Shown: in pieces, positions 1 through 8,941 of the stretch
How the letters are laid out: every line of letters begins with the position of its first letter
Numbering within the stretch: position 1 is the stretch's first letter
Assembly (NCBI RefSeq): GCF_004362055.1
Contig: NZ_SNXB01000002.1
Span: forward strand, 62,001 to 126,000
Reading direction: 5' to 3'
Length of the DNA stretch: 64,000 nucleotides
Source of the DNA: Flavobacterium sp. 245
GTDB lineage: Bacteria; Bacteroidota; Bacteroidia; Flavobacteriales; Flavobacteriaceae
Made by a program: the position numbers and the translations under genes
Notes under the pieces: model-generated
The model's input: the letters and a program-made list of their open reading frames with translations, nothing else
Databases searched by the model: none
Told to the model about the DNA's origin: nothing

Positions 1-959
1 TTGCTTATAACAAATATGATGTTTTTCAAAAACTATCGTATTGGTATATTACAGCAGCGATATTTATGTTTATTTTTACGATCGTAAATATCTTCTTTGA
101 GAAAAAATGGTTGCGAGTTACAGTAAATGTTTTCCATGTAATTATTGGACTTTTATTTGTACTTCATACTTTAGGATTAATTGCAAGATGGTACATTTCT
201 GGGCATGCACCCTGGAGTAACGCTTATGAGGCAATTGTATATGTGGCTTGGTCAACGATGTTCTTTGGATTGGCTTTTGACAGAAAATCAAAATTAACGG
301 TAGCTTCATCTGCTTTCGTTACGTCTATGATTTTAATGGCGGCATACATGAATTGGATTGATCCAGAAATTGCAAACTTACAGCCGGTTCTTAATTCATA
401 TTGGTTAATGATTCACGTTGCGGTTATTGTAGCTAGTTATGGTCCGACTGCATTAGGAATGATTTTAGGTTTTGTAGCATTAGTATTGATTTTCTTTACA
501 ACTGAGAAAAACAAAGCTAAAATGGAATTGAACATTAAAGAGATTACTTATATCAATGAAATGGCAGTAACTATTGGTTTGATCATGCTGACTATTGGAA
601 ACTTCTTAGGCGGACAATGGGCAAATGAAAGCTGGGGACGTTACTGGGGATGGGATCCAAAAGAAACTTGGGCTTTAATCTCGATCATGATTTATGCTTT
701 TGTAATTCACGCTCGTTTTGTACCAGCTTTACGCGGAAAATGGTTCTTCAATTTAATGACTATGTTTGCGTTTATTTCGATTTTATTTACATATTATGGA
801 GTAAATTTCCACTTAGTTGGTTTACACTCTTATGCAAGCGGAGAAGCGCATTCTTTAAATTGGGTTTATTACTCAATGGGAACAATTGCCCTAATTGGAG
901 CTGTAACTTATCCGAAGTATAGAAAATACTATAAAAGTAAAAAAGTGAAGAAAAAATAA
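1..959 (+). CDS. ccsA: Cytochrome c biogenesis protein CcsA-type, C-terminal part (gene starts before window)
   Basis: Integral membrane component of the System II (Ccs) cytochrome c maturation machinery, which exports haem and attaches it to apocytochromes at the outer face of the inner membrane. The frame is already open at base 3, so the Met at 66 is internal and the true start lies upstream. Seen: about eight hydrophobic segments and the tryptophan-rich haem-handling signature GRYWGWDPKETW (about residues 191-202 counted from base 66), plus His residues in the following periplasmic-type loop (VNFHLVGLHSYA). In Bacteroidota CcsB and CcsA are often fused in one long protein; the visible part fits the C-terminal CcsA half, but the fusion itself cannot be seen here. 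The terminator after 983 ends the transcript. Confidence 0.9.
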   Translation, partial: AYNKYDVFQKLSYWYITAAIFMFIFTIVNIFFEKKWLRVTVNVFHVIIGLLFVLHTLGLIARWYISGHAPWSNAYEAIVYVAWSTMFFGLAFDRKSKLTVASSAFVTSMILMAAYMNWIDPEIANLQPVLNSYWLMIHVAVIVASYGPTALGMILGFVALVLIFFTTEKNKAKMELNIKEITYINEMAVTIGLIMLTIGNFLGGQWANESWGRYWGWDPKETWALISIMIYAFVIHARFVPALRGKWFFNLMTMFAFISILFTYYGVNFHLVGLHSYASGEAHSLNWVYYSMGTIALIGAVTYPKYRKYYKSKKVKKK

Positions 960-986
960 TTATCACGGTTATTATTAATTCACAAA

Positions 987-1022
987 AAAAAGAGGTTCAG
1001 TTTTTTACTGAACCTCTTTTTT
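987..1022. terminator. Bidirectional intrinsic terminator between ccsA and the DUF3667 gene
   Basis: A stem agaggttcag/ctgaacctct with a T-rich loop is flanked by an A-run on the left and a T-run on the right. It can therefore end transcripts from both sides, matching the convergent genes at 959 and 1043. Confidence 0.8.
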
Positions 1023-1042
1023 ATATAAGTCAATTAAAAAAG

Positions 1043-1777
1043 TTAGGATGGCAGTTTTCCCATAAAAACTAGTACAATTGCAGTTAGTAGTAAAAAGCAA
1101 ATCCAAAATATGATATGGCTTAATATAGTTAAGAAGAAAGCTTTTGCTTTTGATAATTTATTGAAAAATTGAATATTCGTCCAAAATATTAATACCATTC
1201 CTGTCAAATAAGTTATAGTAGAGAATCGTTCAGCATGGTGCATATTATTTAGATATATTAATATTGGAAATGATAAAATTTGAGCAAAAATTCTTTGTGA
1301 GGCTTTAAATGTATTGAGGACAAAAAGTTCAAAAAAATTATAACCTTGTTTTCTAAATACAATATAAGTTCCAACAGTGTAGATTGGTATTGTGGCAATA
1401 GTAGTCCACGCAAAATGAGTAGCAATCCATTCACCGAAATCGTGCAAATCTAATTCTGGATCACCAGTCTTAGGAAATAAATCAATATGGAAGTAATGAT
1501 ACAGGAAACTATATAATGCTCCAAGAACTGCCACTAATGACAAAGGTTTAAAATGCTTGACGCGCTTTCCCTCAATAAAATCTCTTATAGAATGGCCAGG
1601 TCTGGTTAATAATTGTTTTAGAGTATAGGGAATTCCGGCATCGAAATGCAATAATCCGTGTTGAATATCATGCCATAAAAAGTGGGCATTAATTTTATGT
1701 GTATCAGCAGGCTGTCCGCAGTTGTTACAATAATGACCACTATAATGCTGATGACAATTTTTGCAGATTATTTCCAT
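1043..1777 (-). CDS. DUF3667 domain membrane protein with N-terminal zinc ribbon
   Basis: Function unknown. From the Met at 1777 the protein opens with a zinc-ribbon of two CxxC pairs (CKNC and CNNC), followed by a soluble stretch and about five hydrophobic segments; this order is typical of the DUF3667 family, common in Bacteroidota. An upstream in-frame Met at 1831 would add 18 residues and overlap the end of the DoxX-like gene at 1806. I prefer 1777 because family members normally begin directly before the first CxxC. It lies downstream of the DoxX-like gene on the same strand and is probably co-transcribed with it. Role inferred only as a membrane protein binding a metal through the ribbon. 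Confidence 0.75.
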   Translation of the reverse strand: MEIICKNCHQHYSGHYCNNCGQPADTHKINAHFLWHDIQHGLLHFDAGIPYTLKQLLTRPGHSIRDFIEGKRVKHFKPLSLVAVLGALYSFLYHYFHIDLFPKTGDPELDLHDFGEWIATHFAWTTIATIPIYTVGTYIVFRKQGYNFFELFVLNTFKASQRIFAQILSFPILIYLNNMHHAERFSTITYLTGMVLIFWTNIQFFNKLSKAKAFFLTILSHIIFWICFLLLTAIVLVFMGKLPS

Positions 1778-1805
1778 TTTTTCATGTATTTTACTTGAAT
1801 AATTT

Positions 1806-2189
1806 TTACTCAACTTTACTTTTAATTCCATCAGGAAACATAATTGCTAATAATACTGCAATTAATAAAAAGTTATATTCAACGCCATTTCTTCCTCCGC
1901 CTACAACAAACCATCCTTCTTTAAAATGTACCATGATGATTCCCATAATCAATACAAAAATGGTTACGAAGCCGGCCAGCTTGACATATTTGTTAATAAG
2001 TAAAAGTATTGCGGCGATAACATGCGATAATTTAATGCTCCAAGCCAGAAAAACTCCAAAAGGGGCAAAACCAATTTGGTTTAAAAATAAATTCCCGAAA
2101 TCATTAATACCGTTATTAAACATCCCGAAAACGGAGTGTGTGAGAAGAATAATGGCTACTGTAATTCTTAATAGTAAATTTCCGTTCAT
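1806..2189 (-). CDS. DoxX-like four-helix membrane protein
   Basis: A 127-residue protein made almost wholly of four hydrophobic helices, with the RITVAIILLTHSVFG opening and a short charged C-terminus. Length and hydropathy fit the DoxX/SURF4-like family, whose members are linked to quinone or thiosulfate metabolism and envelope redox stress, although most lack an assigned reaction. Same strand as the DUF3667 gene and ending about 30 bases before that gene's preferred start, so the two probably form one operon. No catalytic residues are visible; the family call rests on topology and general sequence character. Confidence 0.7.
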   Translation of the reverse strand: MNGNLLLRITVAIILLTHSVFGMFNNGINDFGNLFLNQIGFAPFGVFLAWSIKLSHVIAAILLLINKYVKLAGFVTIFVLIMGIIMVHFKEGWFVVGGGRNGVEYNFLLIAVLLAIMFPDGIKSKVE

Positions 2190-2279
2190 GATTTGTTTTT
2201 TAATAAGTAATTAAAAATAATAAAAAAACGCACATTAAATAAATTAATATGCGTTTTGAATTTCTATATAAGGTCAGTT

Positions 2280-3068
2280 TTAAACTTTTCCTAAAGTATA
2301 TAGTTGTGTCATTGTTGGTGTTAAACTTCCGCCAGCAGGCTCAAGTGTAATCCCAAAAGCTTCTGCTTCATTTGTGCGGTCAACAGCAAATATTTTTTGT
2401 GAATTTCCTTCAAAATCACTCAATAAACCAATACTTGTTGGCGTAAGTACCGGACTTAATTTTAATGCCCAAACTTGATAAACCATTCCTTTTGGAGGTT
2501 TTGGCAGACCAGCGGCATCAATATAAGTTGTTTTAGTGTCTTTGTTCCAATACACTTTTGCAAAAGATGTTGGAGAAACCGCTTGACCGCCAAGCGTTAC
2601 ACCAGTGTTTTTAATATCTCTTACAATCGTCAAACTTTTTTCAATTTCTTTATTTTGCTGTCCTAAGTAAGCATAATCTCGTTCAATTTTGCTTTTTTCA
2701 GTTCCAACAGTAGCAATTGCCTGTTTTGTCTTTGTCAATTCTAAAGTTTGATATCCTAAGCCAAGCAATAAAAGTACTGCTGCAGCCCAGCCAACATATT
2801 GCGACCAGTTTGAGGCTGGTTTCATGTCGACTACTTTACCATGTTTAAGTTCTAATCTTGCTTTAATTTTTTCAAAATTAGCGACAGAATGGAAAGGAGA
2901 GAAGCTTGACGATAAAGCAACAATAGCTTTTTCTATAGAAATAATTTCCTGTTCCATTTCTGGACTTTTCTTGGCCGCTTCGGCAATTTCCAAATTCTCC
3001 GTTTCGGTTAATAAACCATAAACATATAGTTCTAAAATTCCTGATTCAATATACTCTTGTGCTTCCAT
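2280..3068 (-). CDS. Anti-sigma factor (RskA/zinc-finger-like family), membrane anchored
   Basis: Partner of the ECF sigma factor encoded immediately upstream. The 262-residue protein has an N-terminal cytoplasmic helical region with the start typical of Bacteroidota anti-sigma factors (EYIESGILELYVYGLL), one transmembrane helix near residues 90-108, a short coiled-coil stretch, and a C-terminal extracytoplasmic domain resembling the RskA C-terminal domain (VYWNKDTKTTYIDAAGLP, then GMVYQVWAL). Its start codon overlaps the sigma stop by one base (TAATG), so translation is probably coupled. It presumably sequesters the sigma factor until an envelope signal releases it; the signal is not known. 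Confidence 0.85.
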   Translation of the reverse strand: MEAQEYIESGILELYVYGLLTETENLEIAEAAKKSPEMEQEIISIEKAIVALSSSFSPFHSVANFEKIKARLELKHGKVVDMKPASNWSQYVGWAAAVLLLLGLGYQTLELTKTKQAIATVGTEKSKIERDYAYLGQQNKEIEKSLTIVRDIKNTGVTLGGQAVSPTSFAKVYWNKDTKTTYIDAAGLPKPPKGMVYQVWALKLSPVLTPTSIGLLSDFEGNSQKIFAVDRTNEAEAFGITLEPAGGSLTPTMTQLYTLGKV

Positions 3069-3598
3069 TATATTTTTAGATAATTTCTTAAATCGTTAAT
3101 ACAGTTTCTGTTTTGTGTCTTGATAGTTCCCAGTGGCATTGCCAATTCTTCTGAAGCTTCTTGTTGGGTATATCCTTTAAAAAATAGCAGGTCAAGAATT
3201 TCAATACATTTGGGTTTCAGTTTTTTTACAAATTCTTGAATACCAATTGTATCAATTTTATTGACAAGTTTATTACTGTCATCTAACAGATTTACGAAAT
3301 TATCGGAGGAAAGGTTTTTTTGACTGTTATTAAAATTTTTAGATCTTAAAGTATCAATAGAAGTATTTCTAGCAATATTAAGGATCCAGGTGTAAAATCG
3401 GCCTTTGCTTTCGTTATACGAATCAATGTTTTTCCAGATTTTTACAAAAACTTCTTGTAAAACATCTTCGGCTTCTTCACGATTTTTGATTAGCACATTA
3501 ATGACCGAAAACAAACTTTTCGAGTACATATCGTACAGATGGGTAAAAGCTCTTTCGTCTTTTTTGTAAATTAAAACTAACAATTCTTCTTGACTCAT
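3068..3598 (-). CDS. ECF-type RNA polymerase sigma factor (sigma-70 family)
   Basis: Alternative sigma factor of 176 residues. Region 2 lies at about residues 10-75, including the conserved AEDVLQEVFVKIWKN core-binding segment; region 4 lies at about 120-170 with the helix-turn-helix YTQQEASEELAMPLGTIKTQ. Group 4 (ECF) by its lack of regions 1 and 3. It is the first gene of a two-gene unit with its anti-sigma factor. Upstream there is a perfect palindrome aacctaggtt (about 3709-3718) that could belong to an autoregulated promoter, but I cannot show this. Targets are unknown. Confidence 0.92.
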   Translation of the reverse strand: MSQEELLVLIYKKDERAFTHLYDMYSKSLFSVINVLIKNREEAEDVLQEVFVKIWKNIDSYNESKGRFYTWILNIARNTSIDTLRSKNFNNSQKNLSSDNFVNLLDDSNKLVNKIDTIGIQEFVKKLKPKCIEILDLLFFKGYTQQEASEELAMPLGTIKTQNRNCINDLRNYLKI

Positions 3599-3965
3599 AG
3601 ATTTGGATTTTAAAGCTTAAACAAATAATTAATTTGACACTATTTTATTACCTGAGATAAAGATAATTTATTTTTTTGTGAAAATTATAATTTTTTTAAC
3701 AGGCAAAAACCTAGGTTACATAAGGGTTTGAAAAAAAATCCAACTTTTTTTTATTTTTTTTTCATTTTTTTAAAACCAAACACAATCCAATTACGTAAAT
3801 GCTATTATAAAAGAAAATCACAGGGCATTATAATAGCAAAAACCCTTGATTTAAGCAGGAAATTTGAAATGCAGCTTTCTGAAAATTGTAAAATCTATGA
3901 AGAAAAATAAATTTCAGCAGCGTTAAAAAACGTAAATAAAATCTCAATAAATAAAAAATAGTGTC

Positions 3966-4112
3966 ATGAATAAGATAAATATTTTAAAAATATTGATTGT
4001 TGCTCTAACAGGAGTTTTAGCATTTATGAATTTCATCAAAAATGATTTTAGAAAAGCTACTCAGATGATGCATTCTGAGATTTCGATTGACACTATTAAG
4101 ATGATTTCATAG
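3966..4112 (+). CDS. Small membrane ORF, possibly frameshifted remnant
   Basis: A 48-codon ORF (ATG at 3966, TAG at 4110) encodes a lysine-poor hydrophobic helix (ILKILIVALTGVLAF) followed by a short polar tail. In another frame, coding-like sequence continues from about 4100 to the TAG at 4223 (reading VGVLGLPKRKF, then KELKNPYTPLKIS). The two pieces could be one gene of about 85 codons broken by a frameshift. A strong plus-strand terminator follows at 4404, which suggests that something here is transcribed. I do not recognise the protein. The 3599-4521 stretch otherwise holds no convincing gene. Confidence 0.35.
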   Translation: MNKINILKILIVALTGVLAFMNFIKNDFRKATQMMHSEISIDTIKMIS

Positions 4113-4403
4113 TTGGTGTCCTCGGACTTCCAAAAAGAAAATTTATTTATACCGTATTTTCAATTTATAAAGAGTTAAAGAATCCATACACGCCATTAAA
4201 AATATCAGATGAAAATACGAATTAGGGTTAAAATTAATTTTCAATAAAACCGAGAGGCATCAACTATAATTTAAATAAATACAATAACACAATATCGAGT
4301 CCAGAAACAAAGAAGAAACTCTTTTACAAGGTCTCACTTTAATTTATGAAAACGCAATAAGGCATAATAATTAATTCATGGTTTGATTTGTTTGTATGGG
4401 GGG

Positions 4404-4440
4404 AAGCCTAACGTCTGATTAACGTTAGGCTTCATTTTTT
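4404..4440 (+). terminator. Strong intrinsic terminator with no obvious upstream gene
   Basis: A perfect 11-bp stem (aagcctaacgt/acgttaggctt, 4404-4414 and 4422-4432) with a 7-base loop is followed by CATTTTTT. There is no A-run on the left, so it works on plus-strand transcripts. The nearest plus-strand candidate is the small ORF at 3966-4112. Confidence 0.75.
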
Positions 4441-4521
4441 TAACGAATCTTTAATATAAAATAAAATCGCCAAAGCCTTTTTGTAAAAGAGATTTTAATT
4501 AATTTTATAAAAAATTAAACA

Positions 4522-5106
4522 ATGAAAAAAATAGTATTTTTAGCTTGCAGTGTGGCTATTTTATTTGCTTCACAAGTTCAAGCTCAAACGAGTAATAAAA
4601 AATCTAAAACAGAGAAAGCTATGGCAAAAGAAACCATCTATCAATTCAAGGTTGAAGATTTATCAGGAAACGTTTTTGATTTTGCTTCTTTAAAAGGAAA
4701 AAAAGTAATGATTGTCAATACGGCTTCAAAATGTGGTTTAACCCCTCAATATAAAGATCTTGAAGCAGTTTACAAAGAATACAAAGACAAAGGTTTTGTA
4801 ATTGTAGGTTTCCCTGCAAATAATTTTGCATCGCAGGAACCAGGCACAAACGAAGAAATTGCTACTTTTTGTCAGCTGAATTATGGTGTAACTTTCCCAA
4901 TGATGGATAAAGTTTCTGTAAAAGGCGATGATATGTGCGAGGTTTATAAATTCTTGACTCAAAAAGCTAAAAACGGTTTGCAGGATTCTGAAGTAGAATG
5001 GAATTTTCAAAAATATTTAATTAATGAAAAAGGAGAATTAGTGAAAGTAATCAAACCTAAAACATTAGTTACAGAGCCAGAAGTAATCAATTGGATTAAA
5101 AGTTAA
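4522..5106 (+). CDS. Exported glutathione peroxidase family protein
   Basis: Thiol peroxidase of the GPx family that reduces hydroperoxides; in bacteria usually thioredoxin-dependent. After an N-terminal signal peptide (residues 1 to about 21, ending VQAQ) the GPx fold shows the full catalytic tetrad: Cys71 in NTASKCGLTPQY, Gln105 in FPANNFASQEPG, and Trp160-Asn161 in WNFQKYLI. The peroxidatic residue is cysteine, not selenocysteine. At 194 residues it is longer than cytosolic GPx (about 160) because of the signal peptide and a lysine-rich linker. It probably acts in the periplasm against peroxide stress. Stands alone after the orphan terminator. Confidence 0.93.
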   Translation: MKKIVFLACSVAILFASQVQAQTSNKKSKTEKAMAKETIYQFKVEDLSGNVFDFASLKGKKVMIVNTASKCGLTPQYKDLEAVYKEYKDKGFVIVGFPANNFASQEPGTNEEIATFCQLNYGVTFPMMDKVSVKGDDMCEVYKFLTQKAKNGLQDSEVEWNFQKYLINEKGELVKVIKPKTLVTEPEVINWIKS

Positions 5107-5196
5107 TCATAAGGCCGAAACCACTAAATCCACAAATTTGAAGAAATTCAAGTTTGTGGATTTTTTTTTGACTTTTATATTGTTATTTATAAAGTA

Positions 5197-5294
5197 TGTC
5201 ATTTCGACTAAGGAGAAATCACACTAGTATTTCCCAAAGAGAATCGACATTCTTTGTGGAGTTTCGAGTGTGATTTCTCGTTCGAAAAATGACA
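5197..5294. repeat. Dispersed palindromic repeat, copy 1
   Basis: The left arm tgtcatttcgac followed by aaggagaaatcacac faces an imperfect inverted right arm gtgtgatttctcg followed by ttcgaaaaatgaca. The same arm sequence occurs at 15064-15165. It sits between convergent genes (4522-5106 plus, 5325-5822 minus), a usual location for REP-like elements. Confidence 0.7.
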
Positions 5295-5324
5295 AAAAAA
5301 AAGATCTACTTGCGTCCATTGCGG

Positions 5325-5822
5325 TTAAATCAATATTAATTGCATGAAAACCAAATCAAGCCAATGATCAAATTTATAACCCACTTCACGAATTTTTCCG
5401 GTGACTACAAATCCAAATTTTTCATGAAAGGCAATACTTCCGGCATTATCAGCGTCGATTGCGCCAATCATAACATGGTAGCCCTGTTCCTTCGCTAAAC
5501 GAATCAATTCGGTCAATAATTTGGAGCCAATGCCTTTTCCAATGACATTATCAACAACATACACAGAATGTTCGATGGTATATTGGTATCCAATTTTTTC
5601 TCTAAACTGGCCATAACTTCCAAAACCAACAACCTCGCCATTTAGATCAGCAACCACAATAGGAAGGTTTTTAGCTTTTTTATCTTCAAACCATTTAGTT
5701 TGTACGTCAAGAGTCTGAATATCATAACTATAATTTGCTGTTGTATGCAAAATAGAATGATTTACTATTTCTAGAATTTTTTCTAAATCATTTTCAGTTG
5801 CAGGTCTGAGTGTTACTTCCAT
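5325..5822 (-). CDS. GNAT N-acetyltransferase, phosphinothricin acetyltransferase-like
   Basis: Acetyl-CoA-dependent N-acetyltransferase of 165 residues. It shows the family opening (LRPATENDLEKILEIVNHSI), the acetyl-CoA pyrophosphate loop (VIGKGIGSKLLTELI, about residues 94-108) and the ending AIDADNAGSIAFHEKFGF followed by GYKFDHWLDLVFMQ, the pattern of the PAT/bar and MddA subgroup that acetylates small amino-group compounds such as methionine sulfoximine. The natural substrate here is not determinable. It follows the thioredoxin-like gene on the same strand with a gap of about 15 bases, so they are likely co-transcribed. Confidence 0.85.
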   Translation of the reverse strand: MEVTLRPATENDLEKILEIVNHSILHTTANYSYDIQTLDVQTKWFEDKKAKNLPIVVADLNGEVVGFGSYGQFREKIGYQYTIEHSVYVVDNVIGKGIGSKLLTELIRLAKEQGYHVMIGAIDADNAGSIAFHEKFGFVVTGKIREVGYKFDHWLDLVFMQLILI

Positions 5823-5837
5823 TATAATTTTATTGGG

Positions 5838-7013
5838 TTATTTTGTATTTAGTTCTGCTAATAAAGTATCCACTTCTTTGGTACTCCACGTCATTTCGGT
5901 ACAAATTATTTTAGCATCATTTGCATATTGCAAAGCTAATTTTTTGTCTTTTACTTTATTATACAGCCTTGCTAATAAAAGGTTTACATCGTAAGAATCA
6001 TTTATCTCTAATGAATGTTTTACCCAGAAAATGGACTTTTTAAGGCTTTCTGGATCATTGATATGCTTTAAATAAGTCTGTCCGATATCTTTTAAAAAAC
6101 TAGCGTCATTCCAGACTAATTTTTGAGTGTTTTCTAGAGTTGTTTTTTTATAAAACTGCCATTTCTCAGTTCGTTCTGCCAGTGTGAGATCAAATTTAAA
6201 AACCAATGAATCTGTTTTCTGCAGTCGAATTAATTTTGCAATTTCTCTTTGTTTATAATAGTTTACGGTGTCTAAATTATCAACATAAGGGCGAAGCAAT
6301 TCGGTTACAATACTCTCAATTTTTCGGTCTACACGATTTTGTGAGGCAACAACAGCAAATTCTTTCTGATGTTTTAAAACAAATTGAAATTCTCTTGATT
6401 TTATATCGGTAACACCATTGGCAATAATTCTCCAATTTGTTTCGCTGATCAGTTGTGCATCAGATTGTGTATTGAGATAAATATGTGTTGCGGGTGATAA
6501 ATCGGTTCTGTCTTTTCCTTTTTTTAATGTATTTAAATAAGCGAAAAATTTATCTGAATTACTTGGATCTGAAAGGAATTCTTTTTCTAAATAAGGAAGC
6601 TGCATCCTAGAATTCAAAGCATATTTTACTTCGGTCATAAACTCGGGCGATTTCATTTCGCCTTTTAGAGCATATAAAAGCGTTTCATTGGCATCCAAAA
6701 ACAAAAATGTTGGCAATGATTTCGTATTGTATTTATTTTTAAGCGTAATTCCTTCGTCTTTTTCAATGTTTTTCCAGATGCAAACATAGTTTTCTTTCAA
6801 AAAAGCCATGACATCAGGATTACTGAAAACTTCTTTTTTCATTTGATTGCAATGCGGGCACCAATCGGCATAAAGCATTATAAAAAGTGGTTTTCCTTCT
6901 GATTTTGCTTTTTCTAATGCAGTTTTATATGGTATATCATCTGGAACAAACTGATTTTGAGATTTTACAGTCTGCAACGAAAGAAAAAGAACAATTAGAT
7001 ATAAGAAACGCAT
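5838..7013 (-). CDS. Exported thioredoxin-family protein with C-terminal helical region
   Basis: Probable periplasmic thiol-disulfide protein of 391 residues. A signal peptide (residues 1-18) precedes a thioredoxin fold with active site WCPHC (Trp51, Cys52, Cys55) and the cis-proline segment TKSLPTFLFLD. The remaining 270 residues are predicted helical with no motif I recognise; similar long thioredoxin-like proteins are frequent in Bacteroidota. The CPHC active site resembles DsbA-type oxidants, but a reductase role cannot be excluded. TAnnTTTG-type boxes on the minus strand (7033-7040 and 7047-7054) lie just upstream. Confidence 0.85.
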   Translation of the reverse strand: MRFLYLIVLFLSLQTVKSQNQFVPDDIPYKTALEKAKSEGKPLFIMLYADWCPHCNQMKKEVFSNPDVMAFLKENYVCIWKNIEKDEGITLKNKYNTKSLPTFLFLDANETLLYALKGEMKSPEFMTEVKYALNSRMQLPYLEKEFLSDPSNSDKFFAYLNTLKKGKDRTDLSPATHIYLNTQSDAQLISETNWRIIANGVTDIKSREFQFVLKHQKEFAVVASQNRVDRKIESIVTELLRPYVDNLDTVNYYKQREIAKLIRLQKTDSLVFKFDLTLAERTEKWQFYKKTTLENTQKLVWNDASFLKDIGQTYLKHINDPESLKKSIFWVKHSLEINDSYDVNLLLARLYNKVKDKKLALQYANDAKIICTEMTWSTKEVDTLLAELNTK

Positions 7014-7186
7014 AAGCAGTATATTTTTATTACAAATTTACTTTTACAAATATATTCCCTTTTTCCAAAAAGTGCCTCAATATCTTGCTATTTATAAGTT
7101 AAATCAAACATGAAGTTTGTAACTTTGTAATAGTAAAAAGAAAATCAGAATTTTTAGATTTTCTTAAAAAATAATACGCCATAGGA

Positions 7187-8851
7187 ATGATTTACCCCAA
7201 AATACCGCTTGCACAAAGCATTATTGAAATTTGTTCAGCAAAAGGAATAACTAATATTATAATTTCTCCCGGTTCACGAAACGCACCTTTAACCATAGGA
7301 TTTGCTCAAAATCCGAATTTTAAATGCTACAGTATTGCCGATGAACGTTGTGCAGCATTTTTTGCATTAGGAATTGCACAGCAGACCAAGCAGCCTACTG
7401 CACTTGTATGTACTTCAGGATCAGCTTTGTTGAATTATTATCCGGCTGTTGCAGAGGCTTTTTACAGCCAGATTCCGTTAATCGTGATTTCTGCAGACCG
7501 CCCGCAAAGCAAAATTGATATTGGAGACGGGCAAACCATTCGTCAGCAAAATGTCTATGAAAATCATTCGCTTTTCAATGCAAATTTGACAGAAGAAGCT
7601 TCTGATGAAAATGATTTGAAAATCAATAAAGCTATAGAAAGGGCTATGCTGCAAAAAGGCCCAGTTCATATTAATGCACCTTTCGAAGAGCCTCTATATG
7701 AGACAGTTGATTCACTTTCTGTTCAGCCAAAAATCACAACTTTGAAAGAAGAAATTCCTACCAAGATTATTGATAACAGCGAAGAAATTGCTTCCATTTG
7801 GAATTCGGCTAAAAGAAAACTAATTCTTATTGGAGGAATAAATGAAGTAAACTCTATAGAACAGGAAATTCTGGAAAACTTTGCCAACGATCCATCAATT
7901 GTTGTACTTACAGAAACTACTTCGAACTTGCATCATCCGAGTTTTATTAATAGCATAGATACTTTGATTACACCATTTGACGATTGTGATTTTAAAGAGT
8001 TAGAAGCAAAAGTTTTAATCACTTTTGGAGGTATGATTGTATCAAAACGTATTAAAGCTTTTTTGCGAAAGTATAAACCTGCACATCACTGGCATATAGA
8101 TACTTTGCGTGCATATGATACATTTAATGCTTTAAGTAAACATTTTGTAATGGAGCCAAATGATTTTTTTAAAGATCTGCTTCCAAAAACAGAATTTGTT
8201 TCTAGCAATTATTTTAAGAAAATCGATAAGATTTACAGTCTAAGAAATGAAAGAAAAGAAGAATATTTAAAGAAAATACTATTTTCGGATTTTAAAGTTT
8301 TTGAAAAAGTAATTGAATCTTTACCTAAAAATAGTCAGTTACAAATTAGTAACAGTTCGGCAATTCGTTATGCGCAATTAATTGAGATTGATCCATCAAT
8401 TGAAGTGTTTTGCAACAGAGGCACAAGTGGTATTGATGGAAGTACATCTACAGCAATTGGAGCTGCCGTGGCAAATACAAAACAGAACGTTTTTATAACA
8501 GGCGATATCAGTTTTTTATATGACAGCAATGCTTTGTGGAATTCGTATATTCCTAAAAACTTTAAAATTATTTTGATTAATAATGGAGGAGGAGGAATCT
8601 TCAGAATCTTGCCTGGGCATGAAGAAAAGCCTGTTTTTAATACTTATTTTGAAACCTCACATCAATTGACAGCCGAACATTTAGCAAAAATGTATCAATT
8701 CAGTTATTTGCAAGCTTTTGATAATGAGTCGTTGACAAAAGGCATTTCTGCTTTATATGCGGATAATGATAAACCAATTATTCTCGAAATTTTTACCCCA
8801 ACAGCTCAAAATGATGTTGTTTTGAAACAATATTTTAAAGAATTAAATTAA
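7187..8851 (+). CDS. menD: MenD, SEPHCHC synthase (menaquinone biosynthesis)
   Basis: Thiamine-diphosphate enzyme that condenses isochorismate with 2-oxoglutarate-derived succinic semialdehyde to give 2-succinyl-5-enolpyruvyl-6-hydroxy-3-cyclohexene-1-carboxylate. The 554-residue length is normal. Motifs: SPGSRNAPLT and DERCAAFFALGIA in the N-terminal PYR domain, and the C-terminal PP domain with GTSGIDGSTSTAIGAA and the Mg/ThDP motif GDISFLYDSNALWN. First men gene of a plus-strand series (menD, menB, menA, menC). A TAACTTTG box at 7120-7127 could be its -7 element. menF, menH and menE are not in the window. Confidence 0.96.
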   Translation: MIYPKIPLAQSIIEICSAKGITNIIISPGSRNAPLTIGFAQNPNFKCYSIADERCAAFFALGIAQQTKQPTALVCTSGSALLNYYPAVAEAFYSQIPLIVISADRPQSKIDIGDGQTIRQQNVYENHSLFNANLTEEASDENDLKINKAIERAMLQKGPVHINAPFEEPLYETVDSLSVQPKITTLKEEIPTKIIDNSEEIASIWNSAKRKLILIGGINEVNSIEQEILENFANDPSIVVLTETTSNLHHPSFINSIDTLITPFDDCDFKELEAKVLITFGGMIVSKRIKAFLRKYKPAHHWHIDTLRAYDTFNALSKHFVMEPNDFFKDLLPKTEFVSSNYFKKIDKIYSLRNERKEEYLKKILFSDFKVFEKVIESLPKNSQLQISNSSAIRYAQLIEIDPSIEVFCNRGTSGIDGSTSTAIGAAVANTKQNVFITGDISFLYDSNALWNSYIPKNFKIILINNGGGGIFRILPGHEEKPVFNTYFETSHQLTAEHLAKMYQFSYLQAFDNESLTKGISALYADNDKPIILEIFTPTAQNDVVLKQYFKELN

Positions 8852-8941
8852 AATATTTGTAAGTTAAATTGTGTTAAAATTTTTTAACTAACCGTTTTTA
8901 ATTTTAAATTGGCTGCATTAATTGTAACCAATATTAAAATT

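Noticed and set aside
1699..2214. Plus-strand ORF of 171 residues
   Set aside because: It runs antisense through the DoxX-like and DUF3667 genes, which have clear family features and a coherent operon.
3728..3910. Plus-strand 60-residue ORF rich in Phe
   Set aside because: It arises from T-runs in AT-rich sequence, lacks domain character and has no supporting context.
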